Position numbers and translations under genes: made by a program. Shown here piece after piece: positions 1 to 13,200 of a stretch of DNA of 64,000 bases. The stretch's first letter is position 1. Every line of letters begins with the position of its first letter. Source of the stretch: Acidiferrobacterales bacterium (lineage in GTDB: Bacteria; Pseudomonadota; Gammaproteobacteria; Acidiferrobacterales; SZUA-150); contig CAMYII010000094.1 in the NCBI GenBank assembly GCA_947258385.1, forward strand, positions 24,745 through 88,744, read 5' to 3'. The notes under the pieces were generated by a model. That model ran no database searches, was not told the DNA's origin, and worked only from the letters and a program-made list of their open reading frames with translations.

Positions 1-38
1 AACATCGGCGGGAAAATGCTGATGATATCGATTCTCAT
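1..38 (-). CDS. trmD: tRNA (guanine-N1)-methyltransferase TrmD, 5' end only
   Basis: The reverse complement opens with ATG at 38 and reads MRIDIISIFPPM, the typical TrmD N-terminus (MRIDVITLFPEMF in relatives). Only about 12 codons lie inside the window, so the gene is cut by the edge. TrmD methylates G37 of tRNAs that read CUN, CCN and CGG codons. Its place directly downstream of rpsP-rimM is the conserved order rpsP-rimM-trmD-rplS. The gap to rimM (39-219) is longer than usual for this operon, and nothing recognisable was seen in it. Confidence 0.85.
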   Translation of the reverse strand, partial: MRIDIISIFPPM

Positions 39-219
39 GGTACTGCCCGCCAGGCGCCACACGATGTGCCGCATCGAAAATCAAACACTCGAGCACCTGA
101 TTTTCAGAACAAGCCGCAGGCAGGCGGCGAGCACATGCGCCGCGGCAAACAAAGCTGAAGAGCGGGGCCCGCGGAGCCAAGGACGCAAACGTCAATGCAG
201 AGACTTCTTCAGCGTCCTG

Positions 220-735
220 CTAGAAATCCACATCCCAATCCACCAGCATCGTGCCGCTATCCAGATCCACCTTCCTGATCACGTCCGGGATATAGGGAAT
301 CAGGCGCTGCCTGTCACCCTCCACCACCAGTACGTCATTGGCGCCGGTCTCAAGCAGGTGATCCACCCGGCCAAGCTCATCGCCGGCGAGATTGATCACG
401 CGCAGACCTTCCAACTGGGTCCAGTAGTACTCGCCGGGCTGAAGCCGCGGCAGTTGCGCCCGGGTCACCGCGATCTCAGCGCCAACCCACGCGCTCGCCT
501 GGTCCCGGTCCGAGCATCCCTCAAAACAGGCGATGACGCCCTTTGCCTGGCGGCGGCCCGACACCAGACGCACTGTCCCCCACTGCTCGCCGGTTCTGAG
601 AAACCAGGGATTGTACTGGAGTATGGCTTCGCTGGGACGGGTGTAGGACAGGACTTTCACCCACCCACGCACGCCGAATACCCCCCGCACCCGACCGATG
701 ACCACCAGTTCATCAGCCGCGGCCGGATCCGTCAT
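220..735 (-). CDS. rimM: 16S rRNA processing / 30S maturation factor RimM
   Basis: About 171 residues. RimM helps mature the 30S head and binds ribosomal protein S19. The N-terminal part (VVIGRVRGVFGVRGWVKV) is the RimM beta-barrel signature, and the second half holds the PRC-barrel with YYWTQLEGL and NDVLVV. I chose the ATG at 735 (MTDPAAADELVV) because the longer reading frame upstream overlaps rpsP and has no RimM-like sequence. It follows rpsP by 19 bases in the conserved operon. Family-typical length and no defects seen. Confidence 0.95.
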   Translation of the reverse strand: MTDPAAADELVVIGRVRGVFGVRGWVKVLSYTRPSEAILQYNPWFLRTGEQWGTVRLVSGRRQAKGVIACFEGCSDRDQASAWVGAEIAVTRAQLPRLQPGEYYWTQLEGLRVINLAGDELGRVDHLLETGANDVLVVEGDRQRLIPYIPDVIRKVDLDSGTMLVDWDVDF

Positions 736-754
736 GCCGCCCCGGCCGCCGGGC

Positions 755-1000
755 TTATGCTGCCTGCGCCTGCTTGAGCAAGTGGGCAACGCGCTCGGAC
801 GGTTTGGCACCTTTGTCGAGCCAGTAGCTCACGCGTTCCAGGTTCACGCGCAGCTTTTCTTCATGCTCCGCGGCCATCGGATTGAAGAACCCAACATGCT
901 CGATACAGTTACCAGTTGGCGAGCGGCGGCTATCGGCCACCACGATGCGGTAATACGGCCGCTTCTTAGCGCCGCCCCGGGCCATGCGAATCGTGATCAT
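755..1000 (-). CDS. rpsP: 30S ribosomal protein S16
   Basis: About 81 residues, the normal S16 length. The N-terminus [20 protein letters not shown] and the later VGFFNP and [11 protein letters not shown] are S16 hallmarks. The ATG at 1000 is preceded by a purine-rich ribosome binding site (GAGGAATAGG), so a ten-residue extension possible upstream is rejected. It is the first gene of the rpsP-rimM-trmD operon. A strong GC palindrome sits in its 5' leader. Confidence 0.96.
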   Translation of the reverse strand: MITIRMARGGAKKRPYYRIVVADSRRSPTGNCIEHVGFFNPMAAEHEEKLRVNLERVSYWLDKGAKPSERVAHLLKQAQAA

Positions 1001-1325
1001 AATCTCAAACCTATTCCTCGTGATTGACACGCCCGGGCCCTCGGGCCCGGAAAGCGCGCAATTCTACCCTCTCTTGGGGGCAAAAACAAAGTCGAGCACC
1101 GGTGCGCCGCGTCGTTTCCGCCATCGGTACCGGCACCCCGGCGTTTCCGTTTGACCGGACCCCGACAAAATCCACAATTCAAGTATTGGATTCCGCCGGG
1201 ACTCCTTCGACACCGCGGCGCCCATCCCCGCTCCCGTTGCCGACCCCGAGCGCATTGGCCCGCCTTATTCGACGACGGCGATTGCGAGCGGGCTCAGCCG
1301 GGCCGCCGGCGCCCTGCACGGACCG
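1001..1325. other. Intergenic region between rpsP and mlaA
   Basis: About 325 bases lying upstream of rpsP and downstream of mlaA (both minus strand). It should contain the rpsP promoter. Apart from the palindrome near 1040 I see no gene, RNA or repeat. Short open frames on both strands look like random high-GC frames. Confidence 0.5.
1033..1050 (-). promoter_or_regulatory. GC-only hairpin in the rpsP leader
   Basis: CCGGGCCC, a two-base loop and GGGCCCGG form a perfect 8-bp stem about 33 bases before the rpsP start. No T-tract follows on the minus strand, so it is not a standard terminator. It could be a leader structure for the ribosomal operon or a pause site. The function is inferred; only the palindrome is seen. 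Confidence 0.4.
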
Positions 1326-2153
1326 TCATTCTTCGAACAGCAGATCGTCCTCAATTGGCGGATTGCCGTCGTAGATCTGGTTGAGTCGTCGTTGGCGATA
1401 GGCCTCGCGCACGAAGGGGTAGATATCCTCACCGGCGGCCCGTCTCAGAATCTCCTTGTCGCCCAGGTAGTTGGCGCGCGTATCGACCATATCGAGTGCC
1501 ACCAGTCCCCACTTGGTGGTGGACGACTCGATATAGGTTCTGGGATTGGAATACCAGTCCACAAGCCAGCCAAAGGAATCGCGCACATCTCTCGGACCGA
1601 TGAATGGCCATACCACATAGGCCCCGCTACCCACGCCCCACACCGCCAAGGTCTGACCGAAGTCCTCCTCATGCTTCGGCAAATTCATCGAGGTGGCTAC
1701 GTCGAAGAGACCCGCAATCCCCACCGTTGTATTCACCAGGAATCGACCGGTATCGGAGGACGCCTGCCCCAATTTGACCTGTAGCAGGTCATTGAGAATG
1801 ACCAGCGGCTCTCTCAGGTTGTAGAAGAAATTCGTGATACCGGTCTTTACCGCCCCGGGCAGAATAAAATCGTATCCTTTGGCGGCCGGCGTCAGGATAA
1901 CGTCATCGAACACATCATTGAATTTGTACATTGCCCGGTTGAATGACTCCAAGGGATCACTGGCGCCATTGAACTCTGACAATGCGTCGGCTTCATCGGG
2001 CTTGCTGGGAGATGACTCTCCTCGGCCGGCATCATCCTGTGCGGCGTCGGTCATCTGCTCTTTTTTATTGTTAAGCGTCCCGCACGCCGTCAGCACGGTC
2101 AGGGCGATCCAAAAAAAAACAAACCATATTAACCTGTTCTTTTTATTGACCAT
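1326..2153 (-). CDS. mlaA: MlaA (VacJ) outer-membrane lipoprotein
   Basis: About 275 residues from the ATG at 2153. A lipoprotein signal peptide ends in the lipobox LTAC. The mature protein has a short acidic linker and then the MlaA domain: DPLESFNRAMYKFND, NLREPLVILNDLLQ, TVGIAGLFDVA and FIGPRDVRDSFG. MlaA works with outer-membrane porins and the MlaBCDEF system to remove mislocalised phospholipid from the outer leaflet. The other mla genes are not in the window. It is divergent from mobA with 119 bases between starts. Confidence 0.93.
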   Translation of the reverse strand: MVNKKNRLIWFVFFWIALTVLTACGTLNNKKEQMTDAAQDDAGRGESSPSKPDEADALSEFNGASDPLESFNRAMYKFNDVFDDVILTPAAKGYDFILPGAVKTGITNFFYNLREPLVILNDLLQVKLGQASSDTGRFLVNTTVGIAGLFDVATSMNLPKHEEDFGQTLAVWGVGSGAYVVWPFIGPRDVRDSFGWLVDWYSNPRTYIESSTTKWGLVALDMVDTRANYLGDKEILRRAAGEDIYPFVREAYRQRRLNQIYDGNPPIEDDLLFEE

Positions 2154-2272
2154 AAGCACGATGCTCTCATTGCTTGCCGCCGGGTCAGCCGGCATAATGC
2201 CCATAACGCACCCGCTGCGGTGTATGGCGTAAATATAGCGTATCTTTTCAGCGGTCTGACCATCATATTTAA

Positions 2273-2875
2273 TTGACCGAACAGCAACCGAGAACCACGG
2301 GTTTGATACTCGCCGGCGGCCTGGCACGCCGGCTTGGTGGCAAAGACAAGGCCTTCGTCAATCTGGCCGGCAGGCCGCTGATCGAACACGTCATAAAACG
2401 CCTCGCCCCGCAGGTCGACGAATTGCTCATCAGTAGCAATGCCCCGGCCGAGCGGTTTGCGGCCTATGCCCTTCCCGTGATCCCTGACGTGATACCGGGG
2501 CATATTGGTCCCTTGGCCGGGATCCATGCCGGAACGCTGAGCAGACCCGGCGACTATCTCGCGATCGTCGCGGTCGATCTTCCTTTCCTGCCACCCAACC
2601 TCGTAGACACCCTCAGACGGGCCGCCCTGGGAGCGCGATGCGCGTATGCCAGCGACGGTCACAGGCATGCGCTGGCGTTAGTCTGCGCACCGGGTTCCGC
2701 CGGCAAAATAGACGCCTTTTTACAGCAAGGAGGACGCAGCATCAAGGAATGGCTCGCCTTGCATGGACAGGCCGTTGTGCTCCCCGCCGCGCCCGGCAGC
2801 GATATCATGTTGAATATAAATACCCCCGATGAGCTCTCGCAGGCCCATAAATTCATTGAGAAATCAGGGGCATAG
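2273..2875 (+). CDS. mobA: Molybdenum cofactor guanylyltransferase MobA
   Basis: About 200 residues. MobA adds GMP to molybdopterin to make the bis-MGD cofactor used by nitrate and formate enzymes. The nucleotide-binding signature LILAGGLARRLGGKDKAF is at residues 11-28, and VDLPFLP (about residue 102) carries the metal-binding aspartate. The TTG start at 2273 places the signature at the usual distance from the N-terminus, but no strong ribosome binding site is visible, so the start is tentative. No molybdoenzyme gene is nearby; the next genes are a decayed phosphatase/kinase pair. Confidence 0.93.
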   Translation: MTEQQPRTTGLILAGGLARRLGGKDKAFVNLAGRPLIEHVIKRLAPQVDELLISSNAPAERFAAYALPVIPDVIPGHIGPLAGIHAGTLSRPGDYLAIVAVDLPFLPPNLVDTLRRAALGARCAYASDGHRHALALVCAPGSAGKIDAFLQQGGRSIKEWLALHGQAVVLPAAPGSDIMLNINTPDELSQAHKFIEKSGA

Positions 2876-3072
2876 CACGGCCTTTTCAATCGGCCACAGC
2901 CCCATAGCATCGCCGGACTCTTGTGCTATTTTAGTAATTGGTGGCGACTAAGGACTATCGAAGTTCCGAGGATAGGACAGGCATTGATGCCGTTGCAGCA
3001 GTCACATACGGTTACGACATAGTGCCGCGCCACACGGGACAACACAATCCACGAACGCCGTACTTGCCAATA

Positions 3073-3945
3073 ATGCCGCTGATTATCGATACCGGAATAT
3101 CAAACCATGAAAGCTGGCACGCCGTGAACAACAGTGCCTGCATGGTCTCTGCGCCCTCCCCCGACGATGAGAACATCGCCCTGCTCGCCATCGCTGACGG
3201 TGCGGGCGGAACTGACGAGGAAGAGTCTGCGGCAAGCCGCGCGGTCGGGATAATGCAAGACAGCTTCTTCACCGCGCCGAATCACTGGAGCACCGACCGG
3301 GCTCTGCGCGAAAGCATCAAGGTTGTCAACAACGCCCTGTACACCGCCGGACGTAATGGTGGGGCGAGCAGCTTATCCGGGCTCGTTCTCGATTACTCGC
3401 GCTGGATACTGGGCCACGTCGGCAGTACCCGGGTGTGGCTGCTGCGCGACCAGAAACTCAAGCTGCTCACCGGAAACCATGGATCCGCGCAGTCCGCGAG
3501 AGACGGGGGCACGCCCCAGGGATGCGGTACCTCAAAGACCATCGATATTGACGTGACCAGCGGCGAGCTGCAACAGGACGACATATTTCTGTTAACCACT
3601 GACGGCGTTTACAACGCGCTTGACGGCATCTTAATATTAGGCTCTCTGATCAAAGACAAGCCCGTTCAGCAGATCACCGACGACATCACCAAACAGACCC
3701 TTGAGCGCGGGAGAAAAAATAATGTCAGCGCATGCGCAGTGCGGATCAACACGGTCTGCAACAGTTCAGAGGCCGAAACCACCGAGGCCGCGATCGACGT
3801 GCCACCTATCTGTGACCTACAAGGCCGTCGACAGCGAATCCACGGATACGGTGTTACTGAAATTCCCGGATCCGAGGCTCGCCGTCAGCCCCGGCTTTCC
3901 GGAGTTGTACCTCCGCGAAGAGTGGGTGGGAAAACGGCTGGATAA
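3073..3945 (+). CDS. PP2C-type protein phosphatase, probably decaying
   Basis: About 290 residues from the ATG at 3073; a longer frame back to TTG 2938 has no family similarity. PP2C (PPM) motifs are visible: an N-terminal SNHESWH, AIADGAGG with the metal aspartate (about residue 42), and FLLTTDGVYNAL. The usual DN of the last motif (GxxDNxT/S) reads RKNNVSAC, so a metal-binding aspartate is replaced by asparagine. From about 3755 the frame runs into sequence with no PP2C similarity and ends at 3945 inside the kinase reading frame. In many proteobacteria this domain is fused to a Ser/Thr kinase in one protein; here the two halves lie in different frames. Activity is doubtful. Confidence 0.75.
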   Translation: MPLIIDTGISNHESWHAVNNSACMVSAPSPDDENIALLAIADGAGGTDEEESAASRAVGIMQDSFFTAPNHWSTDRALRESIKVVNNALYTAGRNGGASSLSGLVLDYSRWILGHVGSTRVWLLRDQKLKLLTGNHGSAQSARDGGTPQGCGTSKTIDIDVTSGELQQDDIFLLTTDGVYNALDGILILGSLIKDKPVQQITDDITKQTLERGRKNNVSACAVRINTVCNSSEAETTEAAIDVPPICDLQGRRQRIHGYGVTEIPGSEARRQPRLSGVVPPRRVGGKTAG

Positions 3946-4552
3946 TTCCTATCTGGTAAAAGTGCTCCCCTTGAAGCCCAAAGGCCGGTCACAACTGTAT
4001 TACGTGTTGGGATACCATAAGGGAACGAGTCTGTCGAAACGCATTCGCCGCAAGGGATCGCTGTCAATAAAGGAGTCTCTGTATGTCATCAAACAACTAT
4101 TGGATTGTGTTCAATACCTGCACAGCAAAGGCATTATTCATAAAGACATCAAGGCGAGCAATATACTGATCGATAAAGAGAACAAGCGCCTGATCTTGAC
4201 CAACTTCGGACAGTGCACCATGGATCATATAAGGGCCAATGGCGGCCGATCGCCATCACCGGCGAACAGAAACTATACGGCGCCGGAGCATCTGGAGGAA
4301 GGAAAAACAGACAAGCGCGCCGATATCTACTCGGTCGGGGCCATCTTGTATAAGATGTTAACAGGCAATTATCCATACGGCAGAATAAGTTCCGCCTCGG
4401 ATTTCCTGCACAGGGATTTTATACCACCGGAGAACTACAACTCGGAAATTCCCGAGTGGCTTTCAGGTGTGCTGAGAAAGGCATGTGCGGTCCAGCCTCA
4501 GGCGAGATTCCGGGATGCCGCCGCGTTCACCCGGGAGATCAATCACTATTAG
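3701..4552 (+). pseudogene. Ser/Thr protein kinase domain, frameshifted from the phosphatase and degenerate
   Basis: An open frame of 283 residues overlaps the phosphatase frame by 245 bases, shifted by one base. Kinase features: the beta-3 lysine in VLLKF (residue 54), the catalytic loop IIHKDIKASN (aspartate 149) and TAPEHLEEG. The DFG motif reads NFG (residues 168-170), so the Mg-binding aspartate is lost. No glycine-rich loop precedes the lysine, and the first beta strand appears missing. Relatives are single bifunctional kinase/phosphatase proteins with a C-terminal membrane segment; none is present here. I infer a deletion plus frameshift at about 3755-3815 that broke a fusion gene. A pseudokinase role cannot be excluded. 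Confidence 0.7.
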
Positions 4553-4585
4553 CCCCTGATTGTGGAATTACAACCAACGCTTATT

Positions 4586-5659
4586 TCACCCGGCAATTTC
4601 AACTCGATTGCGACCGTTCTGTTTGGCGCGATATAACGCAAGGTCTGCATTTCTTATCAGCCACTGGTCCACCGGCTCGTCTTTACTGTCCGGATCAGCG
4701 CTAAGCCCCGCCAGTCCCACCGATATCGTCACTTTTATACGTTCATCATGGTTGTTAAAAAATGCGAGCTCGCCAACCTTTACCCTCAGTCGTTCGGCAA
4801 TCTCACCGGCGTTGTGCAACGGCGTATCCGGGAGCAGCAAAATGAATTCTTCCCCACCATATCTTGCCAAGACGTCGCATGTGCGCAGATCCCGGCCAAG
4901 TACCTGGGCGACCTTCTGTAGAACCTGGTCTCCGGTCTGGTGCCCATAGTTGTCATTGATGTGCTTGAATTTATCGATATCGACCAACATGCAGGCAAGC
5001 GTGTTTCCGCGCCTGCGCCATCTCTCGATCTCTTCGTTGATTCTCTGCTCGAAGAAACGGCGATTAAAAATGCCTGTCAAGGGATCGGTCAACCCGGCGT
5101 GTTTCAACCGCTCATGACTGATGGAATTATCGATACACACAGCAGCAACAGCGGCAAGATGCTCGAGCAGATCTGTCGCCCTGCCGGCCGTGAAATGCAA
5201 GGGATTGCGGCTTGCCTGATTCAGCACCCCTATGAGGCGATCTTGAAAAACTAGAGGCGCGGCCGCGTAAGAGCCGAGCTGCGATTTAAAGTGCGGAAAC
5301 AGCAGTGCCTGAATTTCACCGTCGCATCTGTCCAATATCGGGCGGCGCCGGCCGGCAACAATCTCATTCAACGATTCTTCGGATATTCTGACAAATGTAT
5401 CCCGCCAGCTTTCGCCGCCCTCGACACTCTCGAGCAGCCTCGTCATCTCGTACTCGGGATCAAGACACGCGAGGGTGGCACAATCGACATTGGGAAATGT
5501 GGCTCGCAGGCGGCTGACGAGAACATCGATGAGCTCCCCTAATGACCCGGAACCAATGATTGCGATTTCGATGGATCTGAACCCGGACCAGATGCGCTCA
5601 TTACTGCGGATCTGGTCCTCAAGGAATGCTAGTTTTGCGTGCGACCTGCCAGGATCCAT
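4586..5659 (-). CDS. DUF484/GAF-like sensor diguanylate cyclase (GGDEF)
   Basis: About 357 residues. Residues 1-185 resemble a DUF484/GAF-type sensory domain with a short N-terminal helix and no membrane segment, so it is cytoplasmic. The C-terminal 165 residues are a GGDEF domain: DPLTGIFNRRFFEQ, DIDKFKHINDNYGH and the active site GGEEF. An inhibitory RxxD site (RTCD) lies five residues before GGEEF, so product feedback is expected. It should make cyclic di-GMP from two GTP. No EAL domain is present. It is convergent with the kinase relic, with 33 bases between them. Confidence 0.9.
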   Translation of the reverse strand: MDPGRSHAKLAFLEDQIRSNERIWSGFRSIEIAIIGSGSLGELIDVLVSRLRATFPNVDCATLACLDPEYEMTRLLESVEGGESWRDTFVRISEESLNEIVAGRRRPILDRCDGEIQALLFPHFKSQLGSYAAAPLVFQDRLIGVLNQASRNPLHFTAGRATDLLEHLAAVAAVCIDNSISHERLKHAGLTDPLTGIFNRRFFEQRINEEIERWRRRGNTLACMLVDIDKFKHINDNYGHQTGDQVLQKVAQVLGRDLRTCDVLARYGGEEFILLLPDTPLHNAGEIAERLRVKVGELAFFNNHDERIKVTISVGLAGLSADPDSKDEPVDQWLIRNADLALYRAKQNGRNRVEIAG

Positions 5660-5753
5660 ACAGATTTCAAGCTGTACTTAATATTTGATCTTGGACTCTT
5701 CCACACATGCATCTTTCCTCGCGATAAGGTCATGCTCCGGGCGACCATTATCT

Positions 5754-6476
5754 CTAAAGTTTAAGCATAACCAGTAACTTCGCCGCAGGCATGTACCCCC
5801 CTATCACCTGCCCATCATCCAGGACGATGGTTGGCGTGCCGGAGATGCCGATACGCTGCCCGACTTGATAATGCCTTTTTACCGGGTTCGGGCATGTCTT
5901 CGTTTCGAGCCTGCCGCGGTTTTTTGCTATTGCGACGGCCTCCACCCGGTCTTCTGCGCACCACACTGATACCGAACGCTGATAGGTCGGTGACTTAAGG
6001 CCATTTCTGGGATAAAGCAAGTACCGCACCCTGACCCCGCCGGCGTTCAATCGTGGCACCTCACGATGCATCTTCGCGCAATAGGGACAGTCCACATCCG
6101 TGAATACTGTGATCGTGCGTTTGGCCCGCTTTGGCCCCATTACGATCATGTTCTCGTCACCCACACCATCAACCAGTTTCGCGACGAGATTGCCGCGCTT
6201 GAGTGCGGTCAGATTTTCCTTTGATTGGAGGTTGAACAAGTTTCCATCAAAAAGAAATTTGCCATCCTTGCTGACATAGACAATCTGGGTATTCACTTCG
6301 AGCTCATAGAAGCCCAAAACGGGGGAAGGGCGCAGACTCTCCAGCGCAACACCCGGGAGGCTCTGGGCGAGGGCAGCCTTGAGTCTGTCAAGTTCCGGGT
6401 CGGCACGCACGCCAGCCACATACAGCGATGATCCCGCAAGCAGGATGATTGTCAATCGGCGCAATAGCAGTTTCAT
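5754..6476 (-). CDS. dsbC: Periplasmic thiol:disulfide interchange protein DsbC
   Basis: About 240 residues. It has a signal peptide (MKLLLRRLTIILLAGSSLYV), an N-terminal dimerisation domain (PVLGFYELEV, LFDGNLFNL) and a thioredoxin fold with the CPYC active site in FTDVDCPYCAKMH. The cis-proline motif GTPT lies in GISGTPTIVLDDG. DsbC isomerises wrong disulfides in the periplasm. A start three codons upstream (6485) is also possible. No xerD or recJ neighbour, a frequent partner elsewhere, is seen. Confidence 0.94.
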   Translation of the reverse strand: MKLLLRRLTIILLAGSSLYVAGVRADPELDRLKAALAQSLPGVALESLRPSPVLGFYELEVNTQIVYVSKDGKFLFDGNLFNLQSKENLTALKRGNLVAKLVDGVGDENMIVMGPKRAKRTITVFTDVDCPYCAKMHREVPRLNAGGVRVRYLLYPRNGLKSPTYQRSVSVWCAEDRVEAVAIAKNRGRLETKTCPNPVKRHYQVGQRIGISGTPTIVLDDGQVIGGYMPAAKLLVMLKL

Positions 6477-6907
6477 ATTAAACATTTAGCTCTTTCCTGT
6501 TTCCGCTCTCAAGTATAAACCATGCAAAGGGGTGAACAACCCGGCGATTTGCGCTTTTTCTGAAATAAGGCGGCGCCTGGCCGATCATTGGACCGGCGCA
6601 CTTGCCCCTGCTCCACACCCGTCCCGGCATCCTGCTAGCCCCACTGTTGCATCAGGATCCGGTTGTTGGCGCAGGGCTGGGGGCAGCCCGCTGTGGCCCC
6701 TCGAAGGGCGTCGCGGCATTGGTACCTCCCTGTACGGCACATCGCCGTCGCGATGCTGACAGGCCGTTCGCCCAAGCTGGGCGCTCAGGACCCGCCAAAA
6801 ACCGGATACGCTTGTCTGGAACATCGCGTGAATCGCTCATATCCCCATCACGTACCCACTAAAAGATGATTTTTCCCATTTCCCGCTGACCTGGCGCAAT
6901 ATTGGGG
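6477..6907. other. Non-coding gap upstream of dsbC
   Basis: About 430 bases with no gene I can support. Several short overlapping frames exist on both strands but none resembles a protein family. I also looked for a tRNA or SRP RNA-like fold and found none. It may hold the dsbC promoter and degraded sequence. Confidence 0.45.
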
Positions 6908-10200
<3,293 letters not shown>

Positions 10201-10202
10201 TA

Positions 10203-13200
10203 CTACACGACCATCTCCAGGGCCTCGTCCACGTCCACCGCGACCAGACGGGACGCCCCCGGCTCCGCCATCGTTACGCCCAACAGGATCTCGGCGATTT
10301 CCATGCTGATTTTGTTATGCGTCACGTATAACAGTTGGGTATCCTTGGCCATTTCCTGGAGCGTCTCGCCGTAACGCTCAACATTGGCATCGTCCAGCGG
10401 CGCATCCACCTCATCGAGCAAACAGAACGGTGCCGGATTGAGCTGAAATATGGAGAATATCAACGCCACGGCCGTCAACGCCTTTTCACCGCCGGAGAGC
10501 AGATGAATGGTGCTGTTGCGCTTGCCGGGCGGTCGCGCCATCACGGCCACGCCGGCCTCGAGCAGGTCATCGCCCGTTAATTCCAGATAGGCGTGCCCGC
10601 CTCCGAACAGCTTCGGGAAAAACGACTGCAGCCCGCTATTCACCTTGTCAAAGGTTTCCTTGAAACGGGTACGGGTCTCACGATCGATCTTACGGATCGC
10701 GTCCTCCAGTGTCGCCAGCGCCCGGGACAAATCGTCATACTGCTTGTCGAGATAGCTTTTGCGCTCGGACTGCTCTTCGTATTCCTCAATCGCAACCAGA
10801 TTGATCGGACCAAGCCGGTCTATTCTGCGCGTGACTTTTGCGAGCTCTTCCTGCCATCCCGGCTCACTCGCCTCGGCAGGCAGATCATCCAGTATCCCTG
10901 CCAGCTTATGACCGGTCTCCTCCATTTGTTCCTCGAGGGTTTCGCGGCGCACCACCAGTTCCTGTCGCGCCATCCGTTCTTCCTCCAGCACTTGCCTAAG
11001 CTCTTGCGCCTGTTTCTCATGCGCCAGCCGTGCCTGCTCCTGCTCGCGCAGGGCCGAATCAAGACCGGTCACGCCCTGTCTCGCCTCGGTGAGACTGCCC
11101 TCGATGCCCACACGCTGCTGCAATAATTCGTCCAAACGCTCTTTTAGCTCGTGCTCGGGCCGCCCACCGTCCTCCAATAAGCGTTCGAGCTCACCGCGTC
11201 GGTTAATGAGGTGCTGGAGCTGACCCTGCAGGCGTGTCACGCTTTGTTTCGTTGACTCGAGCGTTGAGCTCATCCGCTGGCGTTCCACGTCCAGACGGTG
11301 GAGCTCATCGCGTGACCGGTTGACGGTTTCACGGGCATCTTCCAGCGCCTGCTGCAACGCGTCGCGATTCGCCTGGAGCTCCTGGCGCCGCTGTTCGTGG
11401 GAGCCGGTCAGGCCCTCGGCCTCCCTCATCAATCGTTCAGCGGTTGCCAGTTCCTCGCCGTCACGCGTCATCTGCTCGGCCACCTCCCGCTGCTCATGCC
11501 CGATCTGGGCCCGGCGCTCCTGCAGATGCTGAAGGTGCGCATCCTCCTGCCCCAGCCGTGAGTGGGCCTCGTTGCGTTCGCGGTTGGCGTCGTTCAACAC
11601 CTTGCGGTGCGCTTCGCGCTGAGTCTCGTGATCCTGAAGACGTTGCTGCGTCTCGCGCAATTGCCCGGTGAGCCCGGCGATGTCTTGCTCAAGCTCGTGC
11701 AGCTCCGTGCGCAGGGCCTCGATGTCACGCTCACGCTCGAGCACGCCCGCACCCATGTCCTGCTGGTTCGCGAGCTGCGCCCAGGTTCTGCCTAGCTGTA
11801 TGCCCGAACGCGTCACGACCGACTCGTTTGCCGCCAGGCGCTCGCGCATTGCCATTGCCTGGGCCGGCGTTTCCGTGACATACACGCCCACTAATAAATC
11901 GCTCAAGTCTATATCGGACTGGATCTTGGACAGCAGGGTCTCACGGGCGGGCTCCCCGCCAGCACCGCCCGCGGGGGAGGTCTCGAGCAGCGTCAACTCA
12001 GAATGGTCCAGCCCGCTCAACTCCCCCACCAGGTCATTGAGACCGGGCACACACACGGCGGCAAGCCGCGCGCCGAGCGCCTGCTCAACGGCCCGCTCCC
12101 AATCCGGTTCCACCGAGACCCGGGCGGACAACCGCGGACGGTCGGCGAGGCCGTGCCGCTGCAGCCAGACCGTCAAGGCCTCATCGTGCCTGCCTTGGGC
12201 CGCGGCCTGCAGCTCCTGCAATGAGGTCATCCGCGCTTCGGCATTGCGATGGCGACCGCGCAACTCCTCCAGCGCCGCGCCCAGCTGTTCGGCCTGCGAC
12301 CGCTCGTGGCTGATACCCGTCTCGGACGCCTCGAGCTGGCGCTCGCGCTGCTCCACGAGCCGGTCCAGTTCCGATGCCCGCTCCCGCAGCGCCGCGACAT
12401 CCTCCTGCTTGAGCGCCTGCTCAATGGCGCCGACCTCGCTCTCCAATCTGTCCTGCCGCTCCTTGAGTTGCGTGAGATGCTGGGTCAGCTGCTCAATCCG
12501 GGCCTGCTGGATGTCCCGCGCCTTGTCCGGCTCGGCCGCCAGCTCATTGAAGCTCTGCCACTGGGTCTGCCAGTCGCGCATGGCCTGCTCGGCGTAGTTC
12601 AAGGCCTCTTGGGCCTGGTCGTATCTCGCCCGGCTCGCTTCCAGCTGCGGGGCATTGTCCTTGAGCTCTCTTTCGAGTTCCTCGACCAGCCGCTCGTCGG
12701 ATTGCAGGTGCTGGCTGGCCTCTTCCCACGACTCGTTGACCTGCAGCAGTTCACGCGACCACTGGTTACGGGTCTCGCGGGCATGCTGTATCTTCTGTTC
12801 GATTCCGGAGATATCGGCGCCGATGGAATAAAATTCGGCTTGTACTTTATTAAGATGATCATTGACCTCGGTCTGCTGGCTGCGGATCTGCTCGATCTTG
12901 GCTTCGACCTCACGCTGCTCGGCGACCACCGCCTCGAGCCCGGTCTGCTTGCCGGACAGCGCGCTGTCGCGCTCGCCCAGCTGGTCGCTGAGCTTTTTCC
13001 AGCGCAGGGCCAGCAGTTGGGCGTGCAGGAGCCGCTCCTGCTGCTTCAACTCTTTATATTTGCCCGCCGCTTTCGACTGGCGTTGTAATTTTTTCAACTG
13101 GACTTCCATCTCGCTGCGGATATCTTCGACGCGGTCCAGGTTTTCCCGCGTATGGCGGATCCGGTTCTCCGTTTCACGCCGGCGCTCTTTATATTTTGAA

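Noticed and set aside
11668..12597. Long open frame on the plus strand opposite smc
   Set aside because: It mirrors the coiled-coil codon pattern of smc, has low-complexity Ser/Arg composition and no ribosome binding site.
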